NCBI GenBank assembly: GCA_038049695.1
Contig: CP142457.1
Span: 56,044,501-56,108,500, forward strand
DNA: 64,000 bases
Direction of reading: 5' to 3'
Source: Cinnamomum chago
Lineage: Eukaryota > Streptophyta > Magnoliopsida > Laurales > Lauraceae
Shown here one piece after another: positions 1 through 12,300 of the stretch. Made by a program: the position numbers and the translations under genes. Below the pieces are notes generated by a model that had not been told where the DNA came from, ran no database searches, and saw nothing but the letters and a program-made list of their open reading frames with translations. Every line of letters begins with the position of its first letter. Position 1 is the first letter of the stretch.

Positions 1-821
1 GCCGAACCACCTACAAACCCAGCCATTGCGCCATCTCATCGGACAAGTAAGCAAACATTAAAACTCCAAGAGATCCAGCCAATCAATGATGGCCACAGTG
101 GAAGCTTGATCCACTCTAGACCATGACAAACAAGACAGCATACCATAACAGGAACCAGCAACTATCAAACATGGATCTTTCATCATCTAAACAGTAGGTT
201 GGTGCATGGAAATGCATGTATGCCTGGCTGACCTTTTTACATAGTTAGCACGCTTAAAATTTGTACTCACATTAGAATTCTAAAGGCCATAATTTGGTGG
301 AGATATGTATCCATTAGAATTCAGGTTTTTTCCTACTGAAATATTGAATCAGTTTTAATTGCCGGATTATGGTATCTGTTCTGAGTTCTGACAACTTCTG
401 CAAGGATCTTGCATCTTTTCTGAGGAGTATATTTAGTTTAAAAAATAATAATTATAAAAGAAAGAGACATGCATATGCAAGAGATTTAAATTAAGGGATG
501 CATTCCTCCAAACATTCAGAATCACAGATACCATAATTAATGTTGCACAGTTCCTTGAATATTAATTTGGTACCCGTCCATACTGAAATCTTCTCTTGGA
601 CCACAGCTTCATGGGCTTCACTTGGCTCTCCTTTGGTCAAGCAACCATCTGTGTGAACGACAAGGATGTTAAAATTGAGACTGTTAAATCTAAGGTTAGG
701 ATTATCGGATGTGATGGGTTTTTTTTTTTTTCCTCTTAGACATGATGATACCATTGCATAGATGCACAGATTGTTAGGCATACATCTGGTAGGTTGGACG
801 CAAGTCTGTCCTTTTACATGC

Positions 822-857
<36 letters not shown>

Positions 858-1479
858 GTCTTTTATCCATGGGTTCGATCCATCGATTTAAATTACAGAA
901 ATTAGGTCAATCGTCGAGATCTGTTTTTGAATTAACCAGACTATTTGTGACAAATGGTTACGGTCGTTATCATCATGCATGTGGTCAAGCTTTATCCATC
1001 TGGTTGTTCTTATGGGGCTTTGGCGTGGAGTGTGGTTTTTTTTTTTTTTTTTTTTTTTTAATATTGTCAATAGAGCTGTCCTTATATTTGAGATTCGCCC
1101 GAAAGGCCAAAGTTTAAGTATTTTTCTTATGCGGGGCACACTTCATATTGTGTGATTTCCTAGGGCCTTGCGATATCGCATACATCATTTCATTTTTTTG
1201 GGTTTTGTGTCCATATTTTTTGCACCTTGGACACTAGTGTTAGGAATCGACATGTCACTGAGGGGGGTGCGATTTGGCTCTATCGAAAAGAAATAGTGGG
1301 GTAAATGGGCAAATGTAAAAAAAAAAATATTAATATTTAAAATTTACGAGGGAAGGAGGGAATTTTTAACTTTTCTCATATATGAGTGGGGGATTCAGTT
1401 CCAGGCCTTTGTACCTCAGTCTACCCTTGGTCATTGCATGACAGAGTTATTGAGGGAAACCATTGGGACTTGAGATTAA
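1..1479. other. Intergenic, no gene seen
   Basis: AT-rich sequence without a recognisable exon. It holds a compound CT/TA microsatellite at about 822-857 and a T-run near 1036-1059. Short open frames here translate the microsatellite and homopolymers and resemble no protein I know. Confidence 0.6.
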
Positions 1480-1832
1480 GGGCTTGTTTGGTATCTCTAC
1501 TTTTTTGTTTTTTTTTTATAGATTCATCTAAAATAGAACCATTAGAAAAAGAGCCTTAAAAAAAGAGGCTAGAATAATAATAATAAAAAAAAAAAGGTGT
1601 TTGGTAACGCATAAATCTATTTTAAATACCCCGCCTCTATATTTTAAGACCCAAAATCTCTATTTCTCATCTGCCCACTTTTTGAGCATTTGGATTTTAA
1701 AGGATTTGCCTCTAAATGTTTAAAGCGGACAGAGTCTAGAATTTTGTGTCAAACACTCTAATTGTTCAAACCTCTGTCCAAATTAGACATTTAGAGAAAT
1801 AGAGATATGAAATAGAGATGCCAAACATGGGC
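1480..1832. mobile_element. PIF/Harbinger (Tourist)-like MITE, 353 bp
   Basis: The left end reads GGGCTTGTTTGGTATCTCTA and the reverse complement of the right end reads GCCCATGTTTGGCATCTCTA, an imperfect terminal inverted repeat of about 23 bp. The element is flanked by TAA at 1477-1479 and 1833-1835. A 3-bp TWA target duplication with G/C-rich ends followed by GTTTGG is typical of Tourist-like MITEs. It has no coding capacity. Confidence 0.75.
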
Positions 1833-2599
1833 TAAATAATGGATGTAAGGGCAAAGATGTCATTTATATAAAAATCCAACAGAAATCTCATGGTGGCTAC
1901 CCATTCTTGTTAGGAATATTGATTTTAGGGATATGAAAGGTATTAAAAAGAAAAGGCAGGGGCATATTTACAAATACTAAAACCCCAAGAGCCTATGCTC
2001 TATCTTATTTAGCAAGTTGAATCAATGATTCATGATTATTCTCAAATCTCTCGAGATCCATGATGAATTAAGTTATGAAATTTGTTCTTGTAGCTATTTT
2101 GAAACTTTTTAAGAAGGATCAGTGGGTTAGTTCATTAAAATGGGGTCCACATAAGTATAAAATAGGGGGGGTTTTAGAGTCTGAACTATATTGCAAATAT
2201 CTCAGAAAATGGGATAAATCAACAGTTGAAATTTGGTGTCCTACCCATTCTTGATATTGTAAATATGTCTAATCAGTTGGATCTTGATTTTGGGCCCCCA
2301 CAAAATTCAACAAATTTTCAAGCCCAAGTGAATCATGTGGCTTAGTATGTTGTGACTACTAGGAGAATATACCAACCTCTTCTGCAGCATCTTCCTCGTC
2401 TTCAGACGATGCCCAGTCCTCTCTTCTCCTGAAATGTGTTCTACTTGATGATGCAAATTAAATTCTTCGAAGCACTCTGTATAGCTTTGGCATTATCCAT
2501 ACATGCATTGAAGTCTCGCACTGGAGATACACAACCCTACAAGCGTACTAGTATAAAACTAGCTATATCCAGTCAACATCTTACATGCTTTAACACTTA
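1833..2599. other. Intergenic, nothing recognised
   Basis: AT-rich unique-looking sequence between two MITEs. I see no exon-like open frame, RNA gene or clear repeat. Confidence 0.5.
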
Positions 2600-3592
2600 G
2601 GGCACGTTTGTGTAATACTTTTTTATGGAAAAGTGGACGGTTTTTCGCGGAAAACCCATTTTTCCAGCGTTTGGTGCGGAACAATTCTGAGGAAATGCTT
2701 TTCTGCCTGGTCGGCACTTTCCTTGATAATTGTGGAAATGGGTTTCCCATGGGGGGTATGGGAAATTGATTTTCTCGAAAAACTTCTCCCTCTTTTCCTC
2801 ACTTTGTCCATTTCAACCTAAAAACCCTATAACTCTTTCATTTTTTATTTCTTATATAAATTATTATTTAATGTTAAATAAATAATATACATGTTATGTT
2901 ATTTTTCTTCAAAAAATTACATCACCAAATAAAAAATTTTAATTTTCTATAAGGAATCCATAGCCGCACCAAACAACATCTGCACCAGTTCAACGAGGAA
3001 ACTCTTTTTTGCACCAAACATGAATTTATAAATTCTACGGAAATCATTTTCCGAGGTTTTCATTTCTATGGAATTTGCTAACGTGACAATTTCCTCTTTC
3101 CGTTGAAAGAGTGTGTACACAAACATGCCCTACGGAAAAGGTTGTAGTTTTCTACGGAAAACTTCTTTTTCATGTGTTTGGTGCGGCAGTTTTCCGCAGA
3201 AATGCTTTTTCTCCACGTCAGTTTTTTCCTTCATAGCCATGAAAATAGACTTCCTATGGGGGGTATGAGAAGTCCATTTCCACAGAAAACCGACCCCCCA
3301 ATTTCCTCTCTCTTGCCCTCACTCCACCCAGCCACCTCTTTCTTCCTCTTCCCCTCCCAACCCCACTCACCCCACAAACATACCAACCCACCCACCCAAT
3401 AGTTTTCACTAAAAAGAAATTCATAGCTGCACCAAACAACATAGCAATAATTCATCAAGGAAAACCTTTTTGCACCAAACATAAAATTTTGACTTCCGCG
3501 GAAAAACTCTTTCAAAGAATTTGAAACCCATGGATTTTGCTGATATGGCAATTTTCAATTTCTACGGAAATTATATGTACACAAACGTGCCC
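2600..3592. mobile_element. Dimeric Harbinger-like MITE, 993 bp
   Basis: The outer ends are inverted repeats: GGGCACGTTTGTGTA on the left, and its inverse TACACAAACGTGCCC on the right. TTA flanks both sides (2597-2599, 3593-3595). A third copy of the right end (GTACACAAACATGCCC) lies inside at about 3115-3130, and the internal sequence recurs on each side of it: TTTGGTGCGG near 2670 and 3178, GCACCAAACAACAT near 2966 and 3430. The element is therefore a head-to-tail dimer sharing the central terminus. The open frames inside run across repeat sequence and do not resemble a transposase. Confidence 0.75.
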
Positions 3593-3910
3593 TTAGTAAT
3601 CAGTATGATCATCAATTCACAATGCACAGCCAAACCATGAAATGGGCAAAGTTGAAATGACAAATCTGCACATCATCCTCATCAGCCATTCGGTGATATG
3701 GTGTTTTAGGGTCTGTGATTTTCTGCCTCACAGGTTTATTTGCCTCAATTTCATCCAAGCTGGCATCATTCCATTCCATTCCATTTTCCACGTCCCCTGA
3801 TGCCAAATGATCATGCCTAAACTAGGGTAAATATATAATGATGGTTAACATCCCATAATATTCTTATCCCACTTCTAAAGCAAGATCATGCATCATGGAC
3901 TTGCTATGCT

Positions 3911-4052
3911 CTGGTGAGAGTTACTCACATAGTACTATGAGAGTAATGGATGCGAGCCCTCACATCAACACCCCATATTTAGGCGGTTGACATTGGATAT
4001 AGATGCGAGGGCCCTATCCTAATTCTCGCTCTCATAGTACCAAACTACCAAT
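3911..4052. repeat. Small inverted-repeat element, family A copy 1
   Basis: The left part (GTGAGAGTTACTCACATAGT, then ACTATGAGAG and GCGAGCCCTC) is mirrored at the right by GCGAGGGCCC and CTCTCATAGTAC. The same end sequence in opposite orientation occurs near 23770-23825 inside the WD40 gene. Boundaries are approximate and no clear target duplication is visible. Confidence 0.5.
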
Positions 4053-4742
4053 GAAAATATCTCTCGTAGGAATATGGCCCCCAATCAACCAACCAACCCA
4101 CGCAAAAAAGAAAAATAAGGTCGCCGCGGATGTCCCGATGACAGCACCATTGCCCAGTCTGGCTGGCCTGATTTTGATAAACCCTACTAATACCCCCGAG
4201 TGTACATAAGTACGAAAGGCTGTGGCGGGGGCTTGTAAAAGCGGTAGACTCCCACGTGATTGTGATTTGGGGCGATAGCCCCGGGTTGATTTTGAATTTG
4301 CCTTTAAAATCGCATTGGGCCCATGGCCCACGCCCCAAATGCCTACAAGAAGTGCCCCATGTCTTAAAGGTAGGGTTGTAAATGGATCGGTTTCGATGGA
4401 CTCGGACCTATTAAGGAGAAGGTGGAACCGAATCCGAGTCCGGAATCGTTTCGGAACCGATTTATTGGCTCCAGAACCGAAACTAGAACTATATATGAGA
4501 TAGTTCTGGATTCGAGACCGAATCTAAGTAGAAAATGATATTAAAAAAATGATTTTTAAGAGAGATTCTTGACAATTGAAGTAATATGTTGGGTCTCAAA
4601 TTCAAAAGTCCAAACCAAGGTGAAACAAAATCCGGGCCCATTTATTTATGAGAGCTTAAATAAAGATTCAGATCTAATTTTTAATTGATGAAAACCTCCA
4701 CCGAAAGAATCAGATATCCAGTTACATCTAAAGCTAAAAAGC

Positions 4743-4743
<1 letters not shown>
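4053..4743. other. Intergenic, nothing firm
   Basis: No gene recognised. About 4366-4520 has a run of ACCGA/TCGG-type motifs (cggttt, ggaaccga, ccgaaac) that resembles dispersed plant repeats, but I cannot define an element. Confidence 0.4.

Positions 4744-4792
<49 letters not shown>
4744..4792. repeat. Poly-A run, 49 bp
   Basis: An uninterrupted run of A. Long A-runs can be retrotransposition tails or slippage products. What follows it looks like a transcribed leader rather than the end of a SINE or LINE. Confidence 0.9.
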
Positions 4793-4795
<3 letters not shown>

Positions 4796-5090
4796 CCAAC
4801 TCGGTTTCGACCTCTCTTATTGTTTCGACCTGACAGCCCCTCTTGGCGTGCGTCTTCCTTCGACGGCACGAAGCTATCTCCGGCGATTCTCGTCGGACGT
4901 CTACGAGTATTATCATCTTTTGCCTTCAGGTAAATCTCTCCCTCTCTCTGTCGCCTCTCTCGCCCTCACTGTTCTTCTCTGTTTTTAAATTTTAATGGTT
5001 ACTTCTATGTCACCTCTCTCTCTCCCTCTCCCTCTCCCCCCATTTTCTTTGATTGCATTCATTCATTATTTTAGGCGCTGCACAAAGAAG
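4793..5090 (+). promoter_or_regulatory. Orphan leader-like exon with 5' splice site
   Basis: Pyrimidine-rich, CpG-containing sequence (4793-4929) ends at a good donor, CTTCAG|GTAAAT, with GT at 4930-4931. It is followed by CT-rich intron-like sequence and TTAGGGTT motifs, the usual look of a plant 5' UTR exon and first intron. No coding exon can be joined to it with confidence. It could be the leader of the hAT relic downstream, an upstream leader of the METTL17-like gene, or a gene that has been lost. This is inference from composition and the splice site only. Confidence 0.35.
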
Positions 5091-5890
5091 TTAGGGTTCT
5101 CAGTTCTGTTTGTTTGATTTCTATTTCATGGTTAGGGTTTGGGGTTTTTTTTTTTTTTTTTTTTCTTTGGGCTTTTTATTTGTGACATTCTTTGTTGCAT
5201 TACTTGATTTTAGGGTTGTTTTGATTTAGGTCTTTTATTTATGATATTCTTTGTTACATTCTTTGGTTTTTTTTTCTTGTTTTGCTATTCATCAAGCTGG
5301 CAACGAAAAGGAGTTTATTTTCTTTTGTTTCTCTCCCTCGTGCTCTGCGTTTTTGAAACCCCAGTCCCCAGCATCCTCCAGTGCCCACTGGTACCGTCTT
5401 TCCAAGAAGAAAATTTAAGGAGGCTCTTCTTGGCCCACTTACACTAATATGAGTCCCCCAAAATAAATTTATTATGTTTTTTTCAAATTTTAATTCGATC
5501 AAGGATCAAGAGCTGGTTCAACCCATCCCCGAGGGTTAGTGTAGTTAATTAATACTATGAGGTTACAACCTCACGTTCTCTCCCTGGCCCATTTGCCCAG
5601 ACAAATGTTGAATAACAGGAGTGGGGGTGGGGGGGTTTATTTCTCTATAACATCCTTCAGATTTGAATAGTCTGTGTTTTGTGGAAGAGAAAAGGTGAAT
5701 ATGACTTTATGGAGAAATGATAATAGAACTAAGAGATATGGATGACTGGATGAGTACATTGGCATTGGGTCCGATATATGATCGCCACAGATAGCTGAAT
5801 TAAACCACCCCTTAAATAGTGACTAGCTCAATTATTCTTCAAAACGAAGTGACAATGGCCTGAGTCCAGTGACTTGGCTCATCTAGAAAG
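5091..5890. other. Intron-like or intergenic sequence
   Basis: T-rich sequence containing TTAGGGTT motifs and a T-run near 5147-5164, leading into the hAT relic. I searched for the missing left terminus of the hAT element here and did not find it. Confidence 0.4.
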
Positions 5891-7035
5891 TTGAAGTTTG
5901 GAGTTTCAGTGAAAGCTCAAAGAGCTCAAGACTCGATGAGTACTCAACAGTTTAGGATCAGTTTCATTTCTTTTTCAATGGCCTCTTCTTCTTCTTACCC
6001 AAAACAATTAATAGTGGGAGGACCAAATAGTGTTCATAATCAAGCATATGAGAAGTGTCGGAACTTATTGAATCAAGAGCAACACATTGAAATGAATATT
6101 GTCAAGCAATCAAGTCAAGCTCGAACAAATTATCGAATCCGCTTGAAGGCAACACTTGTTTCTATTCGATTTCTTCTACGCCAAGGATTGCCTTTTCGTG
6201 GTCATGATGAATCTGAAGATTCAAACAATATGGGTAACTTCCTTGAGCTTTTTCAAGTACATGCCGGATGAAGCTATTAAAAGAGTCGTATTGGAAAATG
6301 CTCATGAGAATCTGAAATTGAGCTTCCCTAAGATTCAAAAAGACATTGTGAATGCGACTGCCACAGAAACCGCTCAGGCCATCATTTACGAGCTTGGAGA
6401 TGCACCATTTGCCCTTTTGGTGGATGAATCTAGGGATATTTCTATTAAAGAGCAAATGGCTGTTGTTATATGCTATGTGGATAACCGGAGATGTGTGATT
6501 GAGTGGTTTTTAGCCATAGAACATGTTATAAACACTAAAGCTCAATCACTTAAAATGGCCATTGAAGCGATATTTTCCATGTATGGATTGAGCATCTCAA
6601 GTTTGCTTGCATATATTGAAAAGGACATATTCAATAGCATTGATAATAAGACGATCATGCAACGCTTTCAAAACATGAAGAATTGTAGAGGGCAATTGTA
6701 AAAACTTTGTTTTGGAGTTGGGATGACTTTTGATGAGAGAAGTATATGTTAGTTGATGTCCAATCGTTAATATGTACTTCTTTCTTCGGGTTGATACCCG
6801 AATTTTTTGGAGGTTGTCAACCCTTTCTTTTTGGGGTGTTTTTTTTTTTTAGAATAGTTCTTTTATACTATAAATTTTGGAGAAATGAATATAGTCATCA
6901 TTTCGAACAAAAAATATATGTTAGTTTTTGTAGTTAAATATTTTGTGTCTATTTAAATGGAATACATTTTCTCTTTTGCTTTTGTTAATGTGAAAAAACT
7001 CTAGCAACTAAACGAAAATCTTGGGTCCGCCTCTG
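5891..7035 (+). pseudogene. hAT transposase relic (zinc finger MYM-type 1-like), deleted and frameshifted
   Basis: The frame from 5891 carries the N-terminal part of the plant ZMYM1-like/DUF4371 hAT transposase family, with motifs GGPNSVHNQAYEKC and FLLRQGLPFRGHDESED. At about 6247-6270 the frame shifts, and similarity continues to 6598 (VLENAHENLKL, LVDESRDISIKEQMAVV). Near 6598-6605 it jumps straight to the family's C-terminal tail (AYIEKDIFNSID, ending RGQL and stop at 6701), so the DDE catalytic core and dimerisation region are missing. The 3' non-coding part runs to 7035, where CTTGGGTCCGCCTCTG is the inverse of a hAT-type end (CAGAGGCGGACCCAAG). No matching left end is visible. It cannot encode an active transposase. 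Confidence 0.8.
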
Positions 7036-7080
7036 TGCCAGAGAATAGAGAGAGAGAGAGAGAAATCGAGGAGAGAAAAA
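7020..7080 (+). promoter_or_regulatory. hAT 3' terminus and short leader of the METTL17-like gene
   Basis: The hAT inverted terminus ends at 7035. It is followed by a GA-rich leader (7044-7080) and the ATG at 7081. If transcription starts nearby, the core promoter lies within transposon-derived DNA. An alternative is an upstream start with a leader intron (see 4793-4929). No TATA box is obvious. Confidence 0.4.
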
Positions 7081-9268
7081 ATGGCATCTTTGATACCCGA
7101 GAGCGCCTCAAAGGTGTTCACGGCAGAAACACTACGATCTGCAGCGAAACAATCACAAGGCATCCATCTTGTCTCTCTCCGCCTTCGCAGAGCCATCAAA
7201 AGATTCCTCCGAGGTTGGTTCTCTTCTTCTTTCTTTCCCCCAAATACATCTCTCTCTCGTCCTCTCATGTGTGAAATACATCATCATCAGATGAGGAGAA
7301 AGCACATATGAACAGGAAGGTCCTCAGCTTGTCCGAATCCTTCTCCGAAATCAAAGACTCTAATCTGCAGCTCTGCTCCAACACATCCAAGGAGCTGGTA
7401 GAGGACCCTCTCAAGTCCATGGAGCGATCCAAGCGATGGAAGATCAAGTCCTCTTATGGCGATATCGGCCTCAAGTACAGAGACGACGAGACCGTTGCTT
7501 ACGTCGCCTCTCGCATGCCCGCCGTCTACTCTGCCTGTCACCGTGTCCTCAGAGAGGTAGGTACACCCCTCCCCCCTTCTCGAATTTCTTCCATTGCCAT
7601 TCTCTTCTTCATTGATTTTACTTGGTTGTTTAGCATTGCAGGGAGTGCTTACTAATGTGTTCTGTAGGTTCGCCGCAGGCTGCCGGATTTCTCTCCAACT
7701 AGGGTGTTGGATTTTGGATCTGGTCCAGGCACTGCATTGTGGTGAGAATCTGCTACACCAATTATTTTGTATGGATACTATGTTATTACTATCCTGATTT
7801 CAACTGTGTACTATTTATATTTCCATCCAGGAGAGAAAAAAAAAATCATTGGTGTTTTGCTTGATTTGTTCATGCTTGTCGTTGGGAAGAGAGAACTCGC
7901 AAATGGAATCCCCTTCATTATTCAAGATTCCTTGGGTGTTATTCTGCCTTCTCAATTTAAAAAAAAGATGTTAGCTTTTCTCTGATTTTGAGGAAGTTAT
8001 CAAAATGTATCTTTGTCTTGGAAGTTGGAAATAGAGTATCTTCCAAGAGCCCAGCATTGAATTACTTTCCGCCTTCATTCTGAATGTGTGTGCAAGTCTG
8101 CAATCATCATGTCAATTATTTTTCTTTTTCTGAGATTTTTGATTCCTGTGTGGTTTTCGAAACTTCTTTGTTGTCTACTGCTTGGGTACACTGGACCATC
8201 TTATTCACTTCATTGTACCCATTTTCAAACCGATCTGTTATCTACAATTGACCTTCACTATCATATCACTATTTATCAAGGTAATGCTTTTCTTCAGGGC
8301 TTATTTAGAATGTAGTTAACTGCCATGTATAAGCCATCCCTGGTAGTTTACATTGAATAAGGAAAGTTATCAGCCTGCTAGCTGTGTTACATTAACGAAT
8401 GAAAAGGGTTGAGAAGTTATCTGCCTCAACCTAGTTTGACTCTCCAAGCAAACAATGTGGCAATAGCAATAGTGGATAGCTTATGCCATTCTACCTTATC
8501 CCCATAAAAACATGCCCGTATCAGTATGTACAGAAAGAGATGTAAATATTGTACTTACTTATCTATAGCATTCTACACTCCAAATATACTTACTTTCAAT
8601 GTAATTATCGTCTTGACTTATCCAGGGCTCTGCGTGAAGTTTGGCCTCGTTCTTTGGAAACAGCTAATTTAATTGAGCCATCAAAAACAATGCAACGCAC
8701 TTGTCAAAGCCTTCTACAAGGTAATTAATCAAATAATACTATCTTTTCCTATTCAAGCCTTTTCCTCAGGGTTTTTTCACGAGACATTAAATTGTTAAAC
8801 ATCCGGATAGCAATTTCATCAGGCAAACTCATAGTTAAACTGGATTATAAAATACTGTCATTTCCTGGCTAGAATCTGTTGGTTTCTTCAATGTCTTTGG
8901 CTTCCATGTGCATATTCAACTATACAGTAAACAATTGAGAAACATGTCATAATCCTGGGATGACTAAAAAAATTGTTATATCAAGTTGTGGGGTCGGAAT
9001 TAGTTTTGGATATTTGATAGATCTTCAAGCCTTGTATCTGAATAAATGGTTGTCGTGCTTTTTTTATTGCAAATATGTTATCAAGGGACCAGTTTGGATA
9101 TTTTCACATGTTCAGGTCTAGGTATTTATAGACTGTAGGAAATTGATGTGTGCTGTGCGTTGTTGATAACAGTGTTCAAACTGTTGTTTTAATGTACCAG
9201 CTAACCACTACCCTCGAAATTTTCATCTTTATCTCCTTTCATTTTTTTTTTTTTTTTGTAAAAATGTA

Positions 9269-9317
<49 letters not shown>

Positions 9318-12300
9318 CTTATGACTTGACAACAATGCAAAAGTGACACATATTAGGAGGTGAGGTTGGAAGGGGAGGCTTACTTAAGACCACCTACATG
9401 TTAATATTAAAAAAAAAAAAAAAAAAAAAAACCACCTGCATGTTCAGTGGGAGGGGGGATTGGAAGGGGCTACCGCCCATCATCTGTTGGGTAGTCCCAG
9501 AATCACCAATATTAGATGATGAAACCATTGGACTGGACGCCTGGAATATATGGCTATCTTTATCCATATACGTATCGGCATTTATGTAACAGAAGCATGT
9601 CTGCATGTAACTATAGCCCTACATGCAATCTTTTTCTTTTTGATTCCCCAAACCTAGAAATTTTGTTGAACTATTCTTATGTTCTTTCATTTTGCTGTTA
9701 TCAATAGTATTAAGCTTGATGCTACAAGTCACCACCCACTTGGACAAAGAGAAAAAAGAAAAGAAAAGAGGAATAAAAAATAATACAATCATTTTTGTAG
9801 ATTCGTTTTTTTTTCATTGTAACTTGGCTCTTTGGTTTTCTCTGTCTATAAACGACATATATGATTGTCGAGAACATTATGTAGATCCCTAATGTTTTTG
9901 TGTTGTGCTTATTAAAGATTCAAAGGATTTGCCGCTTATTCAAAGTTATGACAGCATTCAAGCATTGACTCAAAAGCTTGGAAAGACAGAAAGGGAGCAT
10001 GACCTTGTAGTTGCTGTATGTATTCTGAACTATATTTTTGTAATGCCTTGTAGTTAAGAATTTGTGTTTGGTAACTTTTGCTGTGGGGGTAAAGACTTCA
10101 AATTTTTTTTCACTATAACTTTATATATATATATTTATTCTTGTTGGGGTTGGGTCTCATGGACGTTGATCTAGTGTCTCCCAATGGGACAATATCTCTA
10201 GACACTTATGTGATGACTTATCCTGTACCTTTAATTCAACATCGTACTCATTTTAATTCACTTTACTGCTATATGTTTATTTCTTTGAATACAATTTCCT
10301 AGTTCATCACTCTGCTCTGTTCTTCTAAGATGGTTATCTTGCTCAACTGGTGCTAACTCAATGTTTTTGCTGGAAACCATTGAAAAGTCTTACGTACTTG
10401 GAGAGATACCTTCACTCAGAGACAGAATCACTGTGGTTCGGCAACTTTGGGAACTTACACGAGATGTGCTGGTATGCTCTGTAAGCCCAACTGAATCGTG
10501 CTTTATTGTTCGCTTTCCCTTTCTAATGGTTGTTCAGTTTCTTCTAATCGTATGATTTCATAGCGATCTAAAAAAGCATTTGCATTGTGCTTATGCTGTT
10601 ATATTTTGGGGAATTTTAGATTCTAGTGTCTTAACTCCCTGGGTTCTGTTAACATTTATTTTTTAAATTGACATGTATGCAAGAAATGTGTCCAGTGCAT
10701 GCTCCTGTGCATAAAATATTTTGTGCTGCAAGTGATCATGAAGCTTAAACACCACCCAGCATATGTTGGTATTGTTTGCATTTGTAGATTTTGCATGGAT
10801 CTACTAATGTCCCCCTCTATTTTCTTTTCAGTGGTAACGTTATGTTATTAAGGAAATAACAAGAAATGTAAACATACCAGAGCATTGTCCCATGAGGCTA
10901 TGGACCACAAGAGAGATGATAGAGATTCTGATCATGAGTTGGGGGAAACTGCTTAAATTCCATTGCATGCAAGGATGAAGGAATTTTTTTTTAAAAAAAG
11001 GAGTCAGATTGGCTTCTTCTTTGGGAGGCACCTTTTTCTACATGCAGATGCCTATTTGTTTGTATATAACTAGTAGGCAGCCTATATCGTTTTGGAGTTG
11101 TGAGTCTTGTGACCTTTGCAATGACCTTTTGAATAAGATGGGGACAGGCTGGAATCTTGTCAAAAATGTTGTGAATAAAATGGTTGCTAAGAGGGATTTA
11201 AATGAACAATAATAATAAAAAATGAACAAGCAGCCTATATCATAGGATTTCTCTTATAAAAATGAACAATAATAGAGTTAAGAAAATAGTATTTAAATTA
11301 GTTATTTATAAGTTGTAATCATAATTCATCTAATTTCCTTCCATTGCAGCATTAATATAGTGACAATAAGACCACCATTCAAAAAAATAAAAATAAGAAG
11401 AAGACAGTAAGACTATGATGCAGCCATAATAAATCATAATTGATATGTGTGAATAATAAAGTATGTTTACGATATCAACGCTACTTAGAAAGATAGCTGA
11501 GTTGTAGTATCTTTCAAAATAAAAATAAAACCCAAATCAAAAGTTACTTGAGTGAAAGAAGTGTTTATGAAAAAAGCTGGGAAAAATATATATAAAAGTA
11601 AATTGTAGGACAAAATCCCTCAAATACAGTTAAACGCTCTAGCAACATGCCCATTCTTTCTTTATTTATAAGGCATTCCTTATATCCCACAAATTCTTAA
11701 GAGGTTTCTTTAATCACTAGATTACCGCTTTAAAATAGAAACATTAAAAAATGGTAAACAATTATTAATACTAGCAATCAGGCCGTGGCTATTCCACTTA
11801 GACAGATCACTTGAATCGTAAGATTCAATAAAGCAAGTATAAAATAGTAAGATTCACACTTGAGCACTAAGATTTACCACAAATGGGATTCATTGGATAG
11901 ATCTGAATCTTTTTCCTTAGGATTCGATATGAATCATGGGAATCGTGATATGGTTTGTAAGCTTCTGGCAACAATGTCTAGTACCAATTTTGTGGCATTT
12001 TAACTTCCAACTTCTGTTTTGAAAAACAGTTTTAGAAAATAAAATGTTGTTGCCAAAGGAAAAATGGTTGAGAAAAAAAAAATGTGGTCCAAGCATAATA
12101 GCCCAAAAGTAACTAATGATATCCTGTTGCATTCGTCTAAAATGAAGCTCACCTCTTATGCAAGAGTGTGGCTGCTACCCTTCTCCCAATCATTATGGCG
12201 AATAAGAGTTCTCATTCAGTATAACTAGGTCCAAGCAAAGTGCCAAGCACTTGAAAACATAAAACTATCTATCAGCATTGTGGTTGAATGAAAATTTTTG

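Noticed and set aside
4681-4933. Overlapping frames with poly-Lys or poly-Phe runs
   Set aside because: They are translations of the 49-bp A-run, not genes.
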